A stretch of DNA of 64,000 nucleotides from Plantago ovata (taxonomy: Eukaryota; Streptophyta; Magnoliopsida; Lamiales; Plantaginaceae): assembly GCA_028274465.1 (NCBI GenBank), contig CM051455.1, forward strand, positions 93,938,365-94,002,364. The letters are read 5' to 3'. The position numbers were made by a program, and so were the translations under genes. The notes under the pieces were generated by a model, which saw nothing but the letters and a program-made list of their open reading frames with translations, had not been told where the DNA came from and ran no database searches. Below, piece by piece: positions 22,169 to 35,300 of this stretch; the first letter of the stretch is position 1, and every line of letters starts with the position of its first letter.

Positions 22169-22859
22169 TGTTGGTGTTAAAATATGTCCAGTCCGCATGT
22201 ACGAACTGGAGCGGTCTAAGAGCGCGACAAAGTGTCAAGAGCCGTCCCTCAAAGGGCGCGACCACACCCAAGTATGTCACTTAGGTGTGGCTCGACCAAC
22301 ATACGGTCCGACCATCACTAAGAGACCAACCCTCAAGATAAGCTCACTACGAGGACAATGCAGCTGTTGGGCTCGAGGAGCATCTCTAGGGCTCGAGGAG
22401 GACCTTACGTCAAGGTGACACCCTCTAAAAGAGACTAGGCAGAGCACTAATCGGACCACGGACATAAGAGGAAGGCACGAGGACCAAGGGCGACCACCCA
22501 TGGTCGCTCCCTGTGGGACCCATCTTCCAGATTACTCCATGGGACCCAAAAAGTCAATAATTCCCTACCAACCCTAGTCAAGATGTTTGGGCCAAAGCCC
22601 ATGGACCTCCTTAATGGGCTTGGGCCAAAGGAGGCTTCAATCTCAGTCGGACACTTGTCACGATCCTACATAAAGTGACAATAAAATACTACAAGTATAT
22701 AAACGGACTCATTCATTATCTGCTAGGTAAGCATGCATAGCTCTTACCCACCACTCACCTACCACATTTACTACTCTTACTAGGGAAGCCCTTCAACTCC
22801 CTACACGTAAAGTCGTTACTCCGGTTTGATCCTCGACAAACCGGGCACGAGGTACTAAC
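22169..22859 (+). repeat. 3' LTR of the Tat-like element
   Basis: It begins TGTTGGTGTT and ends about ...GGTACTAAC, an imperfect inverted terminus, right before a C run. A TATA box TATATAAA stands at about 22696. The second LTR is not in the window, so the right edge is approximate. Confidence 0.6.
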
Positions 22860-24040
22860 CCCCCCCCCCCCTCCAGTCTCTTTCAGGTACGAGGAAGCTA
22901 CATGAAGGATTCCTATGATCTTAAGAGGAAGACTACATAAAGAAGACCTAAATAGTGTATTGTGACGACCTACTGCGAACTTAAGAAGAAGTACGGATTA
23001 CCCTTCAACAGATTGAATGAGTGTGTATGAAAGATGCTATTAAACGAGGATAGGTACATGTAAACATCGTAGTGCATGCTTGTGTTAGTGTGTGGGCAAC
23101 AATGAACATGACAACATGTTAATGCATGCAAGTAATAAAACATGAGCATACGATGAAATCATACAATGAGATGAATTATATCATACAAAGTAAAGGATTG
23201 TTTATGAAAAAAAGTCAACTATATTTCATGCAAGTATGCAAGACATATGAGTACAAAGCATGTAAGCATGCATAATTATTTGCACAAAAATATAGAAAGT
23301 GATAGTTTATGAATTATGCACCTTGAAGTTGAAAGTGACTTGGGAAGTGGAGGGCTCGGCTTGGTGAAAGTAGAAGGGGAGGAGAGTTTGCTTATTTTAG
23401 TTTGTGTGTGGGAAAGAGAGATATGCATATATATAGAATGAAATAAGTGGTGGAATTTATTTTTTTATTTTTTTTTTGCGCACAAATAGGTGTAAGTGAC
23501 AAATAACTTTTCAAAAGTTGGTCAATGGGGGAGTAAGTGGTGTTGGTGTTGGGAAACATGAAAGACATATGGAATAGTGTCCCCAAATGGGGTGTCATAT
23601 CCAATTCCAATGCAATACAAATTTTAACCAAGCAAAAATAGGATTGTAGCAAAATGTTGCATGACAAGTGCAATCCTAATACCCCCACAAAGTTAAAGTA
23701 TAGGCTGCCACCCATGTGAATGGCAATCAGATTCCAAAAGCAAAAGAATCACAAGGCAAATAATGTGAATGCAATTGACTAACAAATAGTGCAAAGATAA
23801 GATGATATGATGCAATTTTGGGTCAGATTTGTAATAAAAAAATCAAATATGGAAGATACTAACACATTTAACAAAGGCGTCTGCCATGGCTGAGTTTCAA
23901 AACGCCTCGCCAAGATACATGGTAGCTCATATGCTAATTGTGCGAATCAACCATCATTTAAAACCCATGCATGCAATCATCATCGCCAACGTTCCTAATT
24001 GCAACTACTATAATGCATCACAATAAAATGCATGGTTATG

Positions 24041-24166
24041 TTAATTTTTTTTAAATTGGCAGTTTGGCTCTCCGTTAATTAATACCGAACACATCATACC
24101 ATTCAACACCGCAACGACATGGCTGCTCCGCCGGAACGAAAGAACAGCCCCGTCAAGATTCGCCAT
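24041..24166 (-). CDS. Small ORF of 41 codons, unknown
   Basis: The ATG at 24166 opens MANLDGAVLSFRRSSHVVAV... to TAA at 24041. It is locally GC-richer than the surrounding DNA, and another in-frame extension lies upstream without an ATG. It may be an exon fragment of a host gene or chance. I recognise no family. Confidence 0.2.
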   Translation of the reverse strand: MANLDGAVLSFRRSSHVVAVLNGMMCSVLINGEPNCQFKKN

Positions 24167-25117
24167 GCATAAGATCGTCTTTGACATACAAGAAGAAGAA
24201 GAAATTATATCAATAAGGTCAATAATTAAGTTCCATCGTAACAAATTGCTACAAAATAGTAAGTACCTTATGGTATGGAGTGTCGTAACTCGGTTAAAGG
24301 GCTGCCATGGACAACAAGCTGGCAACTCCAACTATCTCCTCTCTCTACCCGCAACACAACAAACACCTCAACTTAGATGTAAGGTCAGCCCTTCCTTTTC
24401 AAAATAACAATGTACCGCAGCCCAAATCAGAGCCAAACAATATGCAAAACATTAACCAAATTTATCAACAACTGCCAATTGGAAAAACAAAAAAATTAAT
24501 ACATCTATTTCGGCTTCAAGAATTTGTAATCGTCAATCAAAGGAAGCAAGCCAATTCCCACACATCATCAACAACCCAAATACATTAATCAACAACTGCC
24601 AATTCTAAAAACACTAACAATAAAACATTTTTTCGACTTTTTAACTTAAACAGAACCAAACACTCAACCATATCCAAAAATCACATCAAGCAACCCAATT
24701 TCCCCAAATCATCAACAATTATTCATGAATAAAGACCAACTGCTAGTTCGGAAACAAAAATGAATTTTTCAACAAAAAAATAAAATCCAACCACATTGTA
24801 ATCCAGTAACAAACGAGTGCAAAGAAATCTCCAAAATCAATTCATACTTAGTAGCAGCAAACCCTAATCGATAGACTATAGCACGTAAAAATGAAATTAG
24901 ACATGAATATGGTACGAATCAACTTGAACTTACATAAATCGTTAATTGATTCAAAATGAAGATGCATATACTGTCATTTACCAAGAATAAAAAAAATTAG
25001 GCATTGTAAATGAGAAAAGGGGGGTTTGAACTCATCTTTGGTGTTGCAATGAACACCAAGGCCCTCACATCGTCGGAGAAGACAACCAGAGAGGTCAAGA
25101 CCATTCAATTTTCCGTC

Positions 25118-25229
25118 GGACATAAACCCTAGCCCTCAAATCCTCCGTTCGACCACCGTTTCACCTCCAAATCAAAGTAGCAGCGATGGCCTCTCCAAGG
25201 TGGGCCACACGCGCCGCCGGAAATTTCCA
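25118..25229 (+). pseudogene. Possible 5' end of a host gene, cut by E5
   Basis: A telo-box AAACCCTAG (25124-25132) and a leader rich in C and A lead to an ATG at 25186 in a fair plant context (GCAGCGATGGCC). The frame MASPRWATRAAGNF runs into the E5 LTR after 44 bases. The MA(S) start with GCC as second codon is common in plant genes. The rest, if it exists, lies beyond the window. This could be chance. Confidence 0.3.
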
Positions 25230-26440
25230 TGATGAATGAGATTGTCAGACTCAATTAATCAAATAAATTTGTTTTTAGCCAAAGGCAATTCACAACTACA
25301 ACGAAAACCAAGGCACGTAATGTAGAAGTAAAATAACCTCGAGTGTCGATCTCTAAGGACTATAAGTAGCTTTATCAAATTTAACTTAAACTATAAATCA
25401 GAAATCAAGCAAAGCACAGATTTTTCTTATCAATATGATGGAAGTCAGTGATAGTATGGTCATTCAAAGCAACGGGTAATAATCATGCATGAAGTACTTG
25501 AAGTTTGTATAGAGATCTATGATCATGAATTGTCCTACGTGTTCCTTTCAATTCAACACTACGAAGATAGATGGCTTAGATAGATCAAAGAAATAAAACA
25601 ATAAATGAAGTCTTAAACGCGCGAAGCCACTCATGCATAATCAAGAACCCTAGCTAAGAAATCACATACTATCACCAACGATAGATTTAGCTACTCATAG
25701 ATAAATTGCAATCAACAAGAATCAAAGCAAGATTGAATGAAAACATGTTGAAAGAAATAAATAAAAGTAGAAAAATCATGAGATACAAGTTACCAACGAA
25801 GGGTGTCAATCTCCGATGAATTGCTAACTCACAAGCAAGAATCAAAGATCAAAGATGTCCAATCTCTATGCTAAAGCTTTCAAATCAATAAGAAAAAGTG
25901 TCTTCTATGCTAATAATTCCCAGAACAGGCTCTGGAGAATTTGTTTCTCAAAATAATGTGAAAAGGTCTGAAAAACATAGAGAAATAGGCAAACTATATA
26001 TAATGTTCGAAAACGCACGGGACGAACCGTCCCAGGTGTCGGGCGATTCGCCTGGTGCGGGGCGATTCACCCCACGTCCCAGGCGATTCGCCTGGGACGT
26101 CCAAATCGACTTTAGCGAGATTTTAGTCTTCTTTTCCTTTTCGGACTCGGATTTTGCCTTCTAGTGACCTTTAAGCCTTGAAACTTGTCCCCTAGGCCTC
26201 AAATCTCATCCAGAACCTTCTAGATACACCACGAATGTCCTCGAAATACCAAAACCTCATCCTCTTCATCAATATTGCCCATAAAAATACGTTTTTTTAC
26301 CTAAAACCTGAAAAATGCAAAGAAAATGGAAACGTGACACTATTCTAATAAAATGCACTAAAATATAAGCTAAATTAACCTAGAGGATAGCTAAATTGGT
26401 GAAAAAGACTCGAATGAAAGTGTAAAATACACGTTCATCA
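25230..26440 (-). repeat. 3' LTR of E5 (1211 bp)
   Basis: TGATGAATG to ACGTTCATCA, followed inward by the PPT (26441-26453) and the CTTGTCCTCAAG hairpin. Palindromes are at about 26018-26100. Confidence 0.9.
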
Positions 26441-27373
26441 AACTCCCCAAACCGAACCTTTGCTTGTCCTCAAGCAAATAAGCTAGACTCTAATGCAAAA
26501 AACCAATGCAACACACAAAATGGAGTCTCATGCCAAATGAAATGAACTAATCTATTGAGTCTATCAAAAACTTATGAACAATGACCATACAAATCATAAC
26601 ATGGATATTGGTTGAAGAATGCCTCGATTGACTCATACACATTCACATATGCACTATGTTAAACAAGATAGTCTCTCGTAACATTTTCTACCTGGACCTA
26701 GTCAGTGACGATGTAATGAAACATGTTAAAAAACGAATGGTTGTCCCGTGCCTATGAAACTGAGGACTTACTGTTGTTCACCAAGTTAAGACTTTTCCTC
26801 AAAGAGGTCGAACCAATACTGGCTCTCATCAAATGAAGGAGGGTTCCCTAAAAGTTCACACTCCCCTATTCTACCCATCTCTCAAGCAAAGTTATAAACT
26901 AATCACCACTTCCTGAATGGCAGGACGAGGGTGGTCTAGAACAGATGACACTCAAACAAACAAAAGACAAAAAATTACAACTCGTTTACGAACATTACAA
27001 GAATTGAAAAACAAGACAAACACTTTGCTAAACTGCTTTTGGCTTTCTTTGAACCCCTTCTTTGCTTTTTTGGGGTATTTTATTTTTTTCTTTTTTTCCT
27101 TTTCCAAATTTTTTTCTTTTCCCTGGAATTTTTTCTTTTTTCCTTTTTTTCGCTTTTTTTCTTTTCTTTTCATTTTGTATATAGCCAGCAGTAGCACAAC
27201 GAAAAAGAAATTACAATGACTCACAAACAACCTCCCCAAACCTATTCGAAAGAATAGGTTGGAGCACAAACTTTACGAAAAAGGAAAACAAACTCACAAC
27301 ACTCAAAATCGAAAAACAAGTCATCATAACGGCATAACCCCCTCCCCAAACCTATTCGTTAGAATAGGTTTTA
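26441..27373 (-). repeat. E5 PPT, purine tract and hairpin+PPT modules
   Basis: In minus sense: hairpins AACCTATTC/GAATAGGTT at 27241-27260 and 27351-27370 with TTTGGGGAGG runs, an A/G tract at about 27075-27180, then the 3' hairpin and PPT at 26441-26476. The stretch 27374-27990 is conserved non-coding. Confidence 0.75.
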
Positions 27374-27990
27374 AACAAAGGATCACACAATCTCACACTA
27401 CCTCCTTCCTAGGCATTTAGCAATCTCAAAGCAAGGTGAAGACTTGTTGCCTCTTAGGTACATAATTACACGGGAAAACAACCACAAGACTGTAACATGC
27501 ATCATCTTATTATAAAGGCCTTCGTGAACAGCAGTAGAGAAAACACCACTAAGTGATGTCGAGACTACCAAGCTTAACTAAGTGCATATATAAATGTGAC
27601 AAGCCAAGCGGGAAAAACCTCAAACAAATTCATAGAGATGAAACGCATGGTCAAAGGTCATAACTAGTTAATCTACCCAATAAAAAACATCAAAACATTT
27701 GGCAATAAACTCCACACAAAAACATGCAAAACTATACTAGGATGAATGCAGTGTATGCAACTAAATACTAAGAAAGCGGTAAACGTGCAAATGCAAACAA
27801 AGTACAAGATACCATACTCAACATCATAAAGCCAAACAATACTTAACATCATGGTTCACATCCCATCCCCCTCATGAAACTCAAGCTAGTCCCTAGAAAA
27901 AGAGAATGAGTAAATAAAAAGTGATACTAGATGTTACCGAATGGTTTGACCTCGGTCGGCTGAGTATACAAGAATGGACTTGTGAAAAGA

Positions 27991-29352
27991 CTAATTATTA
28001 GGATCGTAATCCCCATAATAGTCCTTCCACATGTCAGACAGAAGATCATTTGATTGGTGTAGGGCCTCCTGTTGTTGACGGATGAGCTATTGCTGCTCCC
28101 ACATTATCTCTCTCTCATTCCGGCGATGCTCCTCAGCTATCTCCCAATCGCGGTTGCGTTGGGCAATGTGTCCATCAAGATTATGTTGCAACCCTTGGAC
28201 AGAAGTGGTCAAGGCTGCAACACTAGCATCAACTCTACCGAAGCGGTCATCGAGGTAGGCCCAAAAATCAGAGAAGTCAATACCTCTAGACCCATGTGGT
28301 GCTCGAGGCGGTGCATGTGGCGGTCTATGAACAGAAGGAATATCAGGAATAGGAACTCGGCCAGCTCCATCATTAGTATCCATAGCATCCTCATCTTCCT
28401 CATCATCATTATCATCATCAGAATCACTCTGTCAAAGGGAAGCCTCAACATCAGCAGCATCAGCCGTGGGGTTCTTCATTCGATACCTATTCAATTGTAC
28501 ATCAATAGTTGAAGGGGAAAGATCCGCGACCTCAGAATCCCCCTCAACAATGTCCTCAACCCCATGATATTTGCAATAAGCCGTGATGAAACTTGGAAAA
28601 ATGAAGGGCTTCTTCTTCTTCTCCCAATGACGCTCGTATTCTTCATACATGATCTTTCCGATGTCTATACGATGATTGCCCAACAAGCAGAAGAGGAGCT
28701 CAGCATAGTTCGACTGAATCCATGTGTCGTTCTTCCTAGGGATCAGGTTGAAAATACAAAACTTCATAACCACCTTCGCCTCAAGACTAAGGTCACTCTG
28801 ATGGATCCGTCCTGGTTGTGCCCCGGTTTCTAGAAACACATATTGCCGGTTGCAAATCACATCTGTGATATCACTTCCAATCCCCCTAGTAGCCCTCTAA
28901 AACACATAAGAATGGTCACTTCCGGTGAACTCCCGTTCCCCCATATGAATAAAATCAGAAATTGAGGCCGGAGTCCATGGCACGATTATGCCTCTAACAA
29001 GTATCCCCTCCTTCTGTTCAAGATCCGTATAGCCAACATAAAACTCATGGAGGAGGCTCTTATCATACCCCTTGAAACGGTTGGAAGTAAACCAACCCCA
29101 ATTCCTCTTCCTAGCCAAACGAGAGAGCACCTTGTAACCCGGTCGGTTAGCATGGCCGTCTGGAATTTCAATCCTTCTATCAGGAATGGTCGATCGTCTA
29201 CCTCGAGCAAGCTCTACTTGGAGCCTCAAACGCACGTCGATCGTAGAAAGTGACAACTCAAATAACTCATGGGAAGGTTGGGAGCTTGAAGCTGCCCCCT
29301 TGCCCTTCTTGCTCTTAGACGAGCCAGCTTTCTTCTTGTCACGTGGTGGTAT
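27991..29352 (-). pseudogene. ORF2 of E5: putative plant transposon protein, 454 codons
   Basis: One frame runs from 29352 to the stop at 27991. The start codon is ATA where E2 has ATG. Residues 1-35 are Lys/Ser-rich (KKKAGSSKSKKGKG). Then comes the W..F/EFY/VRG domain as in E2, the FCIFNLIPRKNDTWIQ...FITAYCKYHGVE half, a Ser/Asp linker, and a coiled coil ending DYYGDYDPNN. In-frame stops: TAG 28899-28897, TGA 28434-28432 and TAG near 28088. There are no frameshifts over 1.36 kb, so decay is recent. It follows a predicted acceptor at 29358-29360. Confidence 0.78.
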
Positions 29353-29357
29353 GGTAC

Positions 29358-29816
29358 CTACAAGCAGCAATTAGTATCTTGTACAACATAAAATAGATTC
29401 ATGCATATGCAAATGCAAGAGTGAAACAAACGAGTGATAACATCAACAATCGTACTCCTCAAAACCTCCATGTCTAATCTAGCCACTTCTAGAACTAAAA
29501 TGCAACACACCAACATATCTTTAGACATGTAACATATCACATTAAGCTCATGCTAGACAACAAATAACCTTAAATCATAAGGCTCAAATCATACCATAGT
29601 AGCAAAAAATCTAGCATCAAAAAATCCTCAAACTCATCAATCATGCGTTCTACGATCATGTCCATCATTATCATATCAATAAGCACAACTATACACATGG
29701 AATGAACGGAAAAGAAACAATGCACATTAAGACTTAGACATCTAGTAGGCAAAATTCTCAAACCAACAAATCAAGCAAAATTGAAAATGCAATTGATAGT
29801 GAATAACGTTTCTAAT
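29358..29816 (-). other. Intron of E5, 3' portion (donor part at 57974-58067)
   Basis: Acceptor CTTGTAG|G (minus sense). With 57974-58067, whose donor is GAG|GTAATT at 58067, the intron is about 553 bp. C2 is inserted in it with TSD CTAAT. Confidence 0.6.
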
Positions 29817-29881
29817 TGATAGTGTATATGTCCTAGAGACAGTCTTTATTAAGGGCATACAACCATTATTAAGGGCATATA
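29817..29881 (+). repeat. First 65 bp of the C2 5' LTR
   Basis: TGATAGTGTATATGTCC... equals the start of the 3' LTR at 55867. The remainder resumes at 48089 after E6. Confidence 0.92.
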
Positions 29882-30373
29882 TGATGAATGTGTATTTTAC
29901 ACTTTCATTTGAGTCTTTTTCACCTATTTTAGCTATCCTCTATGTTAATTTAGCTATATTTTAGTGCATTTTATTAGAATAGTGTCACGTTTCCCTTTAG
30001 CTTTTATTTTACAGGTTTTGGTTGAAAAACGAGGATTTCCTGGCAATTATATTGAAGTTGACAAGGAATTGGTGTTCCAGAAGCCTATTTGGAGTATCTG
30101 AAGGTTTCCGGATAGGATTTGGAGTCTAGGGGTCGAATCTGGAGGTTAGAAGGCCACTAGAAGTCAAAAACCGAGTCCGAAAAGGGGAAGAAATCCAAAA
30201 ACGCGTCGAAAACGCGCAAAATCCCGAAAAAAACTCCCGGGCGAATCGCCCCACACCAGGCGACTCGCCCCGGTGTGTGCGGCCCTTCGCCCCACACAAA
30301 TTCGAAGCCTATATATAGTTGCTCAGTTTTTCTCCGTTTTTCATACTCTTCCAGACCTTCTCTCACACCTTTC
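29882..30373 (+). repeat. 5' LTR of E6, left part
   Basis: TGATGAATG start, palindromes at about 30238-30298, TATA box CTATATATAG at 30309-30318. It is interrupted by C1 after CCTTTC. Confidence 0.92.
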
Positions 30374-32326
30374 TGTAACAAAATATGGTCAGAGTTACCC
30401 CTAGGGTACGCAGCGGAATTTTAAAATTTTCTTAACATACTGGTTAATTGATTATGCATATGTCGTATATATATAAACACGTCAATTAGAAGACTAACCT
30501 TACTTCCAAAGCAGCTTCCAAGTCTTCGTAATAATCCGGTGTATCTTCTCCTTCGTCCAAGTCGAAGATATCTACAATACTCTGTATATCTGCAAGACAA
30601 TAAGAGTTAGTTTCCAGCTCCTAGAACCTCAACCTTGGTATCCACGGATGAACAGCCTATCGGAAAAATGCTAGGATATTCTTTATGTGACCAAGAAGAC
30701 GGGGCGTCAATTCCCTCCGGTGGCAGTGTGCGCGCGCGTGAGGCTAAGGGAGGAGGGGAGAGTTTTTATTTTCTCTAAGAAAACTGGGTAGAATAACTGT
30801 GTATCAAAAATCACATGTAAAATCGTATGTAAAACTCTCTCCAGTAGTCTACTATATATAGTAGTCTATAGAAGCCTAAAGCATAAGCAATTAGACTTCG
30901 TAAAGGAATAAGAGTCCAATTCTTATCGCACAAGAAACCAATATCAAGTCTAGATTCATTCCCAATCAAATCAAAACTCAATTAGGAAAATCTAACTTAT
31001 CCCTTGGACTTCTAATAGAGGAAGGAGTCGAACTCCTTCCCCTATTCTGCCACGCGCGCGTGCGCGCCTGTCCTACGGGACGTGGGTCCCACTTTTGGGA
31101 CCCACATATATTTCTAAGGCAATCCAAACTCCAAGTAGATTTTTGCCCAAGTGCATATGTTAATTCTAAATTAACATATCCTTTACAATCAAACCTCCAT
31201 TATATTTCCAAAATATAATCTTTAATTGTATTTACATAAAATACAATTACTTAGCCAATTCAATTAATAATTCTAAATCATTAATTGAGCACCAATTATT
31301 ATAATTAATTCCAAATCAATTATAATCCATCAATCACAATTAATTTCAAATTAATTGCGATTCCATCTTCAAGGATATCCTGATAGGCTGAATCACCACA
31401 TAGTGTGACCCATAGGGCCTCACCGTATTAAGCAAGTCCTAGACTAGGCAACATGGAATTCCTAGACGGTTCCATTTGCAATATTAAAACGCGAGGACGT
31501 TTGAGAGGTTTCACAAAGCTAACCCTTTCGTTGCGAAGCCTGTTGCGCTCAACGCGGCGATGGTAACGTCCCTTCATCTAACTTGCTCGGATGTATCTAG
31601 GATCGATGAAGTGTCTATCCCAATAATACATCCACGGGCGTCTCAGGGAGTTATTTGGTTAAGATATACTTATGACCATCATAATATATCATTTGCACTG
31701 GCCAGTGACTTTACCAACACAACTATGCAGACTACGAGCAGTGCTCTCCTGTGCTACACTTGAGAGATGAATCCTTCACAGAATCACTTATCACCCCCAT
31801 TTGTATTTAGCCAGAATCCTGGATCGTGTCTTAGATCAACTGCTTATTCAGAGCTGACATCGACGGGTCTACCAATAGACACGTCGGTGTAGAGTATACA
31901 TCGATGGGAGTGTCCGGTGGGTACTTCCATTGTTCGATAAAGCTTCTTCGAACAACTATGCGCAGTTATGGGAACATTCCTTGATTGTCCAACAATCCGT
32001 TCCGTGGCCGTGGGATCGGCTCACACTTGCTCCAACAAGTATAACCTCCACGCATACTAGTCTTGTCAGGTTCATTCAGACCCCCACATCCGAGATGTAC
32101 CACGACTAGGGAGAGTTTGGGATAGATGATAATTGACACAGCTCCCACTAACTGTGTGATCGGTCATCTATCCGAGGGGACATGTTCAGTATCAATACAG
32201 ACAGCAATATAGATATGACATGCTGCAGCCTGGTGTAATATAAATATGAAAGCAATACTCAACAGTAAAATGAAACAAACATATATTATATTACGTTGAC
32301 CTGTGTAATAGTACATATATATCCTC
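30374..32326 (-). repeat. 3' LTR of C1, with two deletions
   Basis: Compared with 38088-40175 it lacks about 80 bp near 31880 and its first 54 bp together with most of the PPT: the sequence jumps from TATATCCTC straight to GAGCCAGTCACC of the internal region. Confidence 0.9.
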
Positions 32327-35300
32327 GAGCCAGTCACCTTTATGCCTAATGCCCAGATTAGCATAATGTTTTAAGTGGACTTCCACTGATAAGACCTTGG
32401 TGAAAGGATCTGCCACGTTGTCCGTGGTTGAGACACGTTCTATACTAACTTCTCCTCTATCTATGATCTCACGTATAACGTGATATTTTCTAAGTACATG
32501 TTTGTTCTTGTTTGTAGATCTAGGCTCCCTAGCTTGAGCGACGGCGCCCGTATTGTCACAATAAATCGTTATTGGACTGGGAGCAGGAACAACCCTCAAT
32601 TCTTTCAAGAACTCTGAAATCCAGACAGCTTCTTTCGATGCTTCTGATGCAGCAATGTACTCGGTCTCTGTGGATGAGTCAGCAACCGTGGCTTGCTTAG
32701 AACTCTTCCAACAGACAGCTCCTCGGTTCAATTTGAATACGTATCCTGTCTGTGACTTAAAGTCATCAGGATCTGATTCAAAACCAGCGTCGACATACCC
32801 AAACATCTTCAATTCTGGTTCTCCACCAAACACCAAGAACATCTCTTTAGTCCGTCTAAGGTACTTAAGAATGTTCTTCACAGCAGTCCAGTGAGGTACT
32901 CCTGGATTCTGTTGGTGTCGACAAGTGACACTAAGCGCATATGCCACATCGGGCCTTGTGCAATTCATTGCATACATTATAGACCCTACTGCCGAAGCAT
33001 AGGGTACACGACTCATTTCATTTCTTTCTTCATCAGTTTTTGGACCATCCTTAACTGATAAGACAATCCCATGCCTAGCTGGGAGAAAGCGTCTCTTTGA
33101 GTCGTCCATCTTATAACGCTTCAGTATTTTGTCGATGTAGGTGGACTGTGTCATTCCCAACATCCTCTTGGATCTATCTCTAAAGATCTTGATCCCTAGG
33201 ATGTAGTTCGCTTCACCCAAGTCCTTCATCGAGAAGGAACTTGATAACCAAAATTTAGTCTCTTCTAGCATAGAGACATTGTTTCCCATGATCAAAATGT
33301 CATCTACATAAATGATCATGAAAACAACTCCTTTGTCGCTGTGTCTTGCATAGACACAGGGATCTTCCTTGCTTCTGATGAAGTCAAACGATTTGACAAC
33401 TTCATCAAAGCGGATATTCCAGCTCCTTGACGCTTGGTTTAGCCCATAGATGGATCTCTGTAATTTGCATACAGCAGTTGGCCTGGTTTTACTAATAAAA
33501 CCTTCCGGCTGTACCATATAGACCTCTTCCTCAAGGTTGCCATTGAGGAAGGCTGTCTTTACATCCATCTGCCAGATTTCATAATCATAGTAGGCAGCTA
33601 TCGCAAGTAGAATTCGAATGGACTTCAATTTTGCTACTGGTGAAAAGGTTTCATCGTAATCGATGCCATACCATTGCGTGTAGCCTTTTGCCACAAGCCT
33701 AGCTTTGTGCGTCTGTACCTTGCCATCGGCATCTGTCTTTCGTTTAAAGACCCATTTGCACCCAATTGGTCTAACCCCTTGGGGCAAGTCTACCAAGTTC
33801 CAAACTTGGTTCTGGTACATTGAATCCATTTCTAATTCCATGGCCTCTTGCCATTTGTCTGAGTCAATATCAATTATTGCCTCTTTGTAGGTCTCGGGAT
33901 CTTCCCGATCTGATAAACCGACATCAAGTTCACTGATGTCTTCTATCATAAGGCTTTGCTTCTGAGGTCCTCTAAGGATCCTCTTCGACCTACGGAGCTC
34001 GACTTGTTCTTGTGTTTTTCTTTTCTGGCTTCGTGTAACACGAACATTATCAGTGGGTACTGATGCAGCTGGTCGTTGGGCGCGACCCTGTTCCCTTGCG
34101 GGAGGCTGCTCTTGTGCAACTTGTTGCACAGGTTGGTTGACAACGGGTTCTACAGGTGTGGTTTCAACTGTTGATCTAATCACAGGACTCCCACTGATTA
34201 TGACATGCCTAGCAAGTGTCATATCATCACCCTTGTCTGCTTCGAAAGCTCCCACTGAACTTGAGTCCAAATCAGAAGATTTAAAGACCTCATGTTCGCG
34301 CGTGTCAAAGTCTTGAATTTCTTCAAGTTCTATCATATCATCTAACCTCTCTTCTTCGAGGTATTCAGCTTCTAAAAACTTCACGTTTCTAGACACGATC
34401 ACCTTGTGATCTTCAGCATGATAGAATTCATAGCCTCTCGTCTGACGAGGATAGCCTATGAAATATACTTTGACACCATTGGCATCTAACTTATCAGTGA
34501 GCATCAGCTTGACTATCGCAGGACAGCCCCAAGGTCTAAGATAGCCTGGTGAAGGCTTCTTTCCCTTCCATAACTCATAAGGAGTTTTCTCCACTGATTT
34601 AGATGGTACACGGTTCAGAATGTAGATTGCAGTTTGTAATGCATATCCCCACAGATACTTTGAAAGAGTCGAGAATCCAATCATTGATCTTACCATGTCT
34701 AACAGGGTTCGATTCCCCCTCTCAGACACACCGTTTAACTGTGGTGTTCCAGGAGGAGTCCATTGCGATTGAATCCCATTTTCCTTCAAGTAATCGATAA
34801 ATTCTTCACTAAGGTATTCACCTCCTCGATCCGATCGAAGAGTGACTATCCTTAGGTTCAATTCATTCTCGACCTCATTCCTAAACTCCTTGAATTTCCC
34901 AAAGGTCTCGGATTTATTCTTCATAAGAAAGATATATCCATACCTTGAGAAATCGTCAGTAAAGGTAACGAAGTAAGGATAACCCCCACGTGCATGGACT
35001 TTAAACGGTCCACATACATTGGTATGTATGAGCTCCAAGCAGCGAGTGGCACGAACGCCTTGTCCAACAAAAGGTTTGTTCGTCATCTTACCCTTAACAC
35101 AAGATTCACATGTACCATATGATTCGAAATCAAATGGTTCTAAGTAGTCCAACTTCCTTAGTCTTTGAATCCGTGTTTCATTGATATGGCCTAGCCAACA
35201 ATGCCATAGATAAGATGGATTATTCTTCTTACTTGAAGACAGTTGTTTGTTATGTATTTGAAATAAAGGTAGACTACTTTGCAAAATATATAAACCATTC

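Larger units (their letters stand above)
19807..22859 (+). mobile_element. 3' remnant of another Ty3/gypsy element (Tat-like) with antisense gene
   Basis: The right end is a plus-strand LTR (22169-22859) preceded by a purine tract, so this is a 3' end. Upstream lies a minus-strand gene with its own TATA box. Tat-lineage elements such as Grande and Retand have an antisense ORF between pol and the 3' LTR (established knowledge), which fits. Pol, gag and 5' LTR are missing to the left of E4. The lineage call is an inference from layout only. Confidence 0.6.
22860..25229. other. Low-copy-looking DNA, possibly host
   Basis: This is the only stretch without clear LTR-element features. It is AT-rich with many short A runs. 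It has a C13 run at 22859-22871, a minus-strand promoter-like TATATATAG motif near 23430 followed by a CT-rich leader without an ATG, and two AAACCCTA (telo-box) motifs at about 24849 and 25123. I see no full gene. Confidence 0.5.

Noticed and set aside
22197..22418. 73-codon plus-strand frame in the Tat-like LTR
   Set aside because: It lies in U3 upstream of the TATA box, has no homologue in the window, and looks like chance in a GC-richer stretch.
22859..22871. C13 run as a G-quadruplex or terminator
   Set aside because: A single homopolymer next to an LTR edge, more likely slippage or an insertion scar. No other support.
24165..24588. Plus-strand frames of 80-93 codons in the low-copy region
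   Set aside because: No recognisable domain, composition follows the AT-rich background, and a short minus-strand frame overlaps them.
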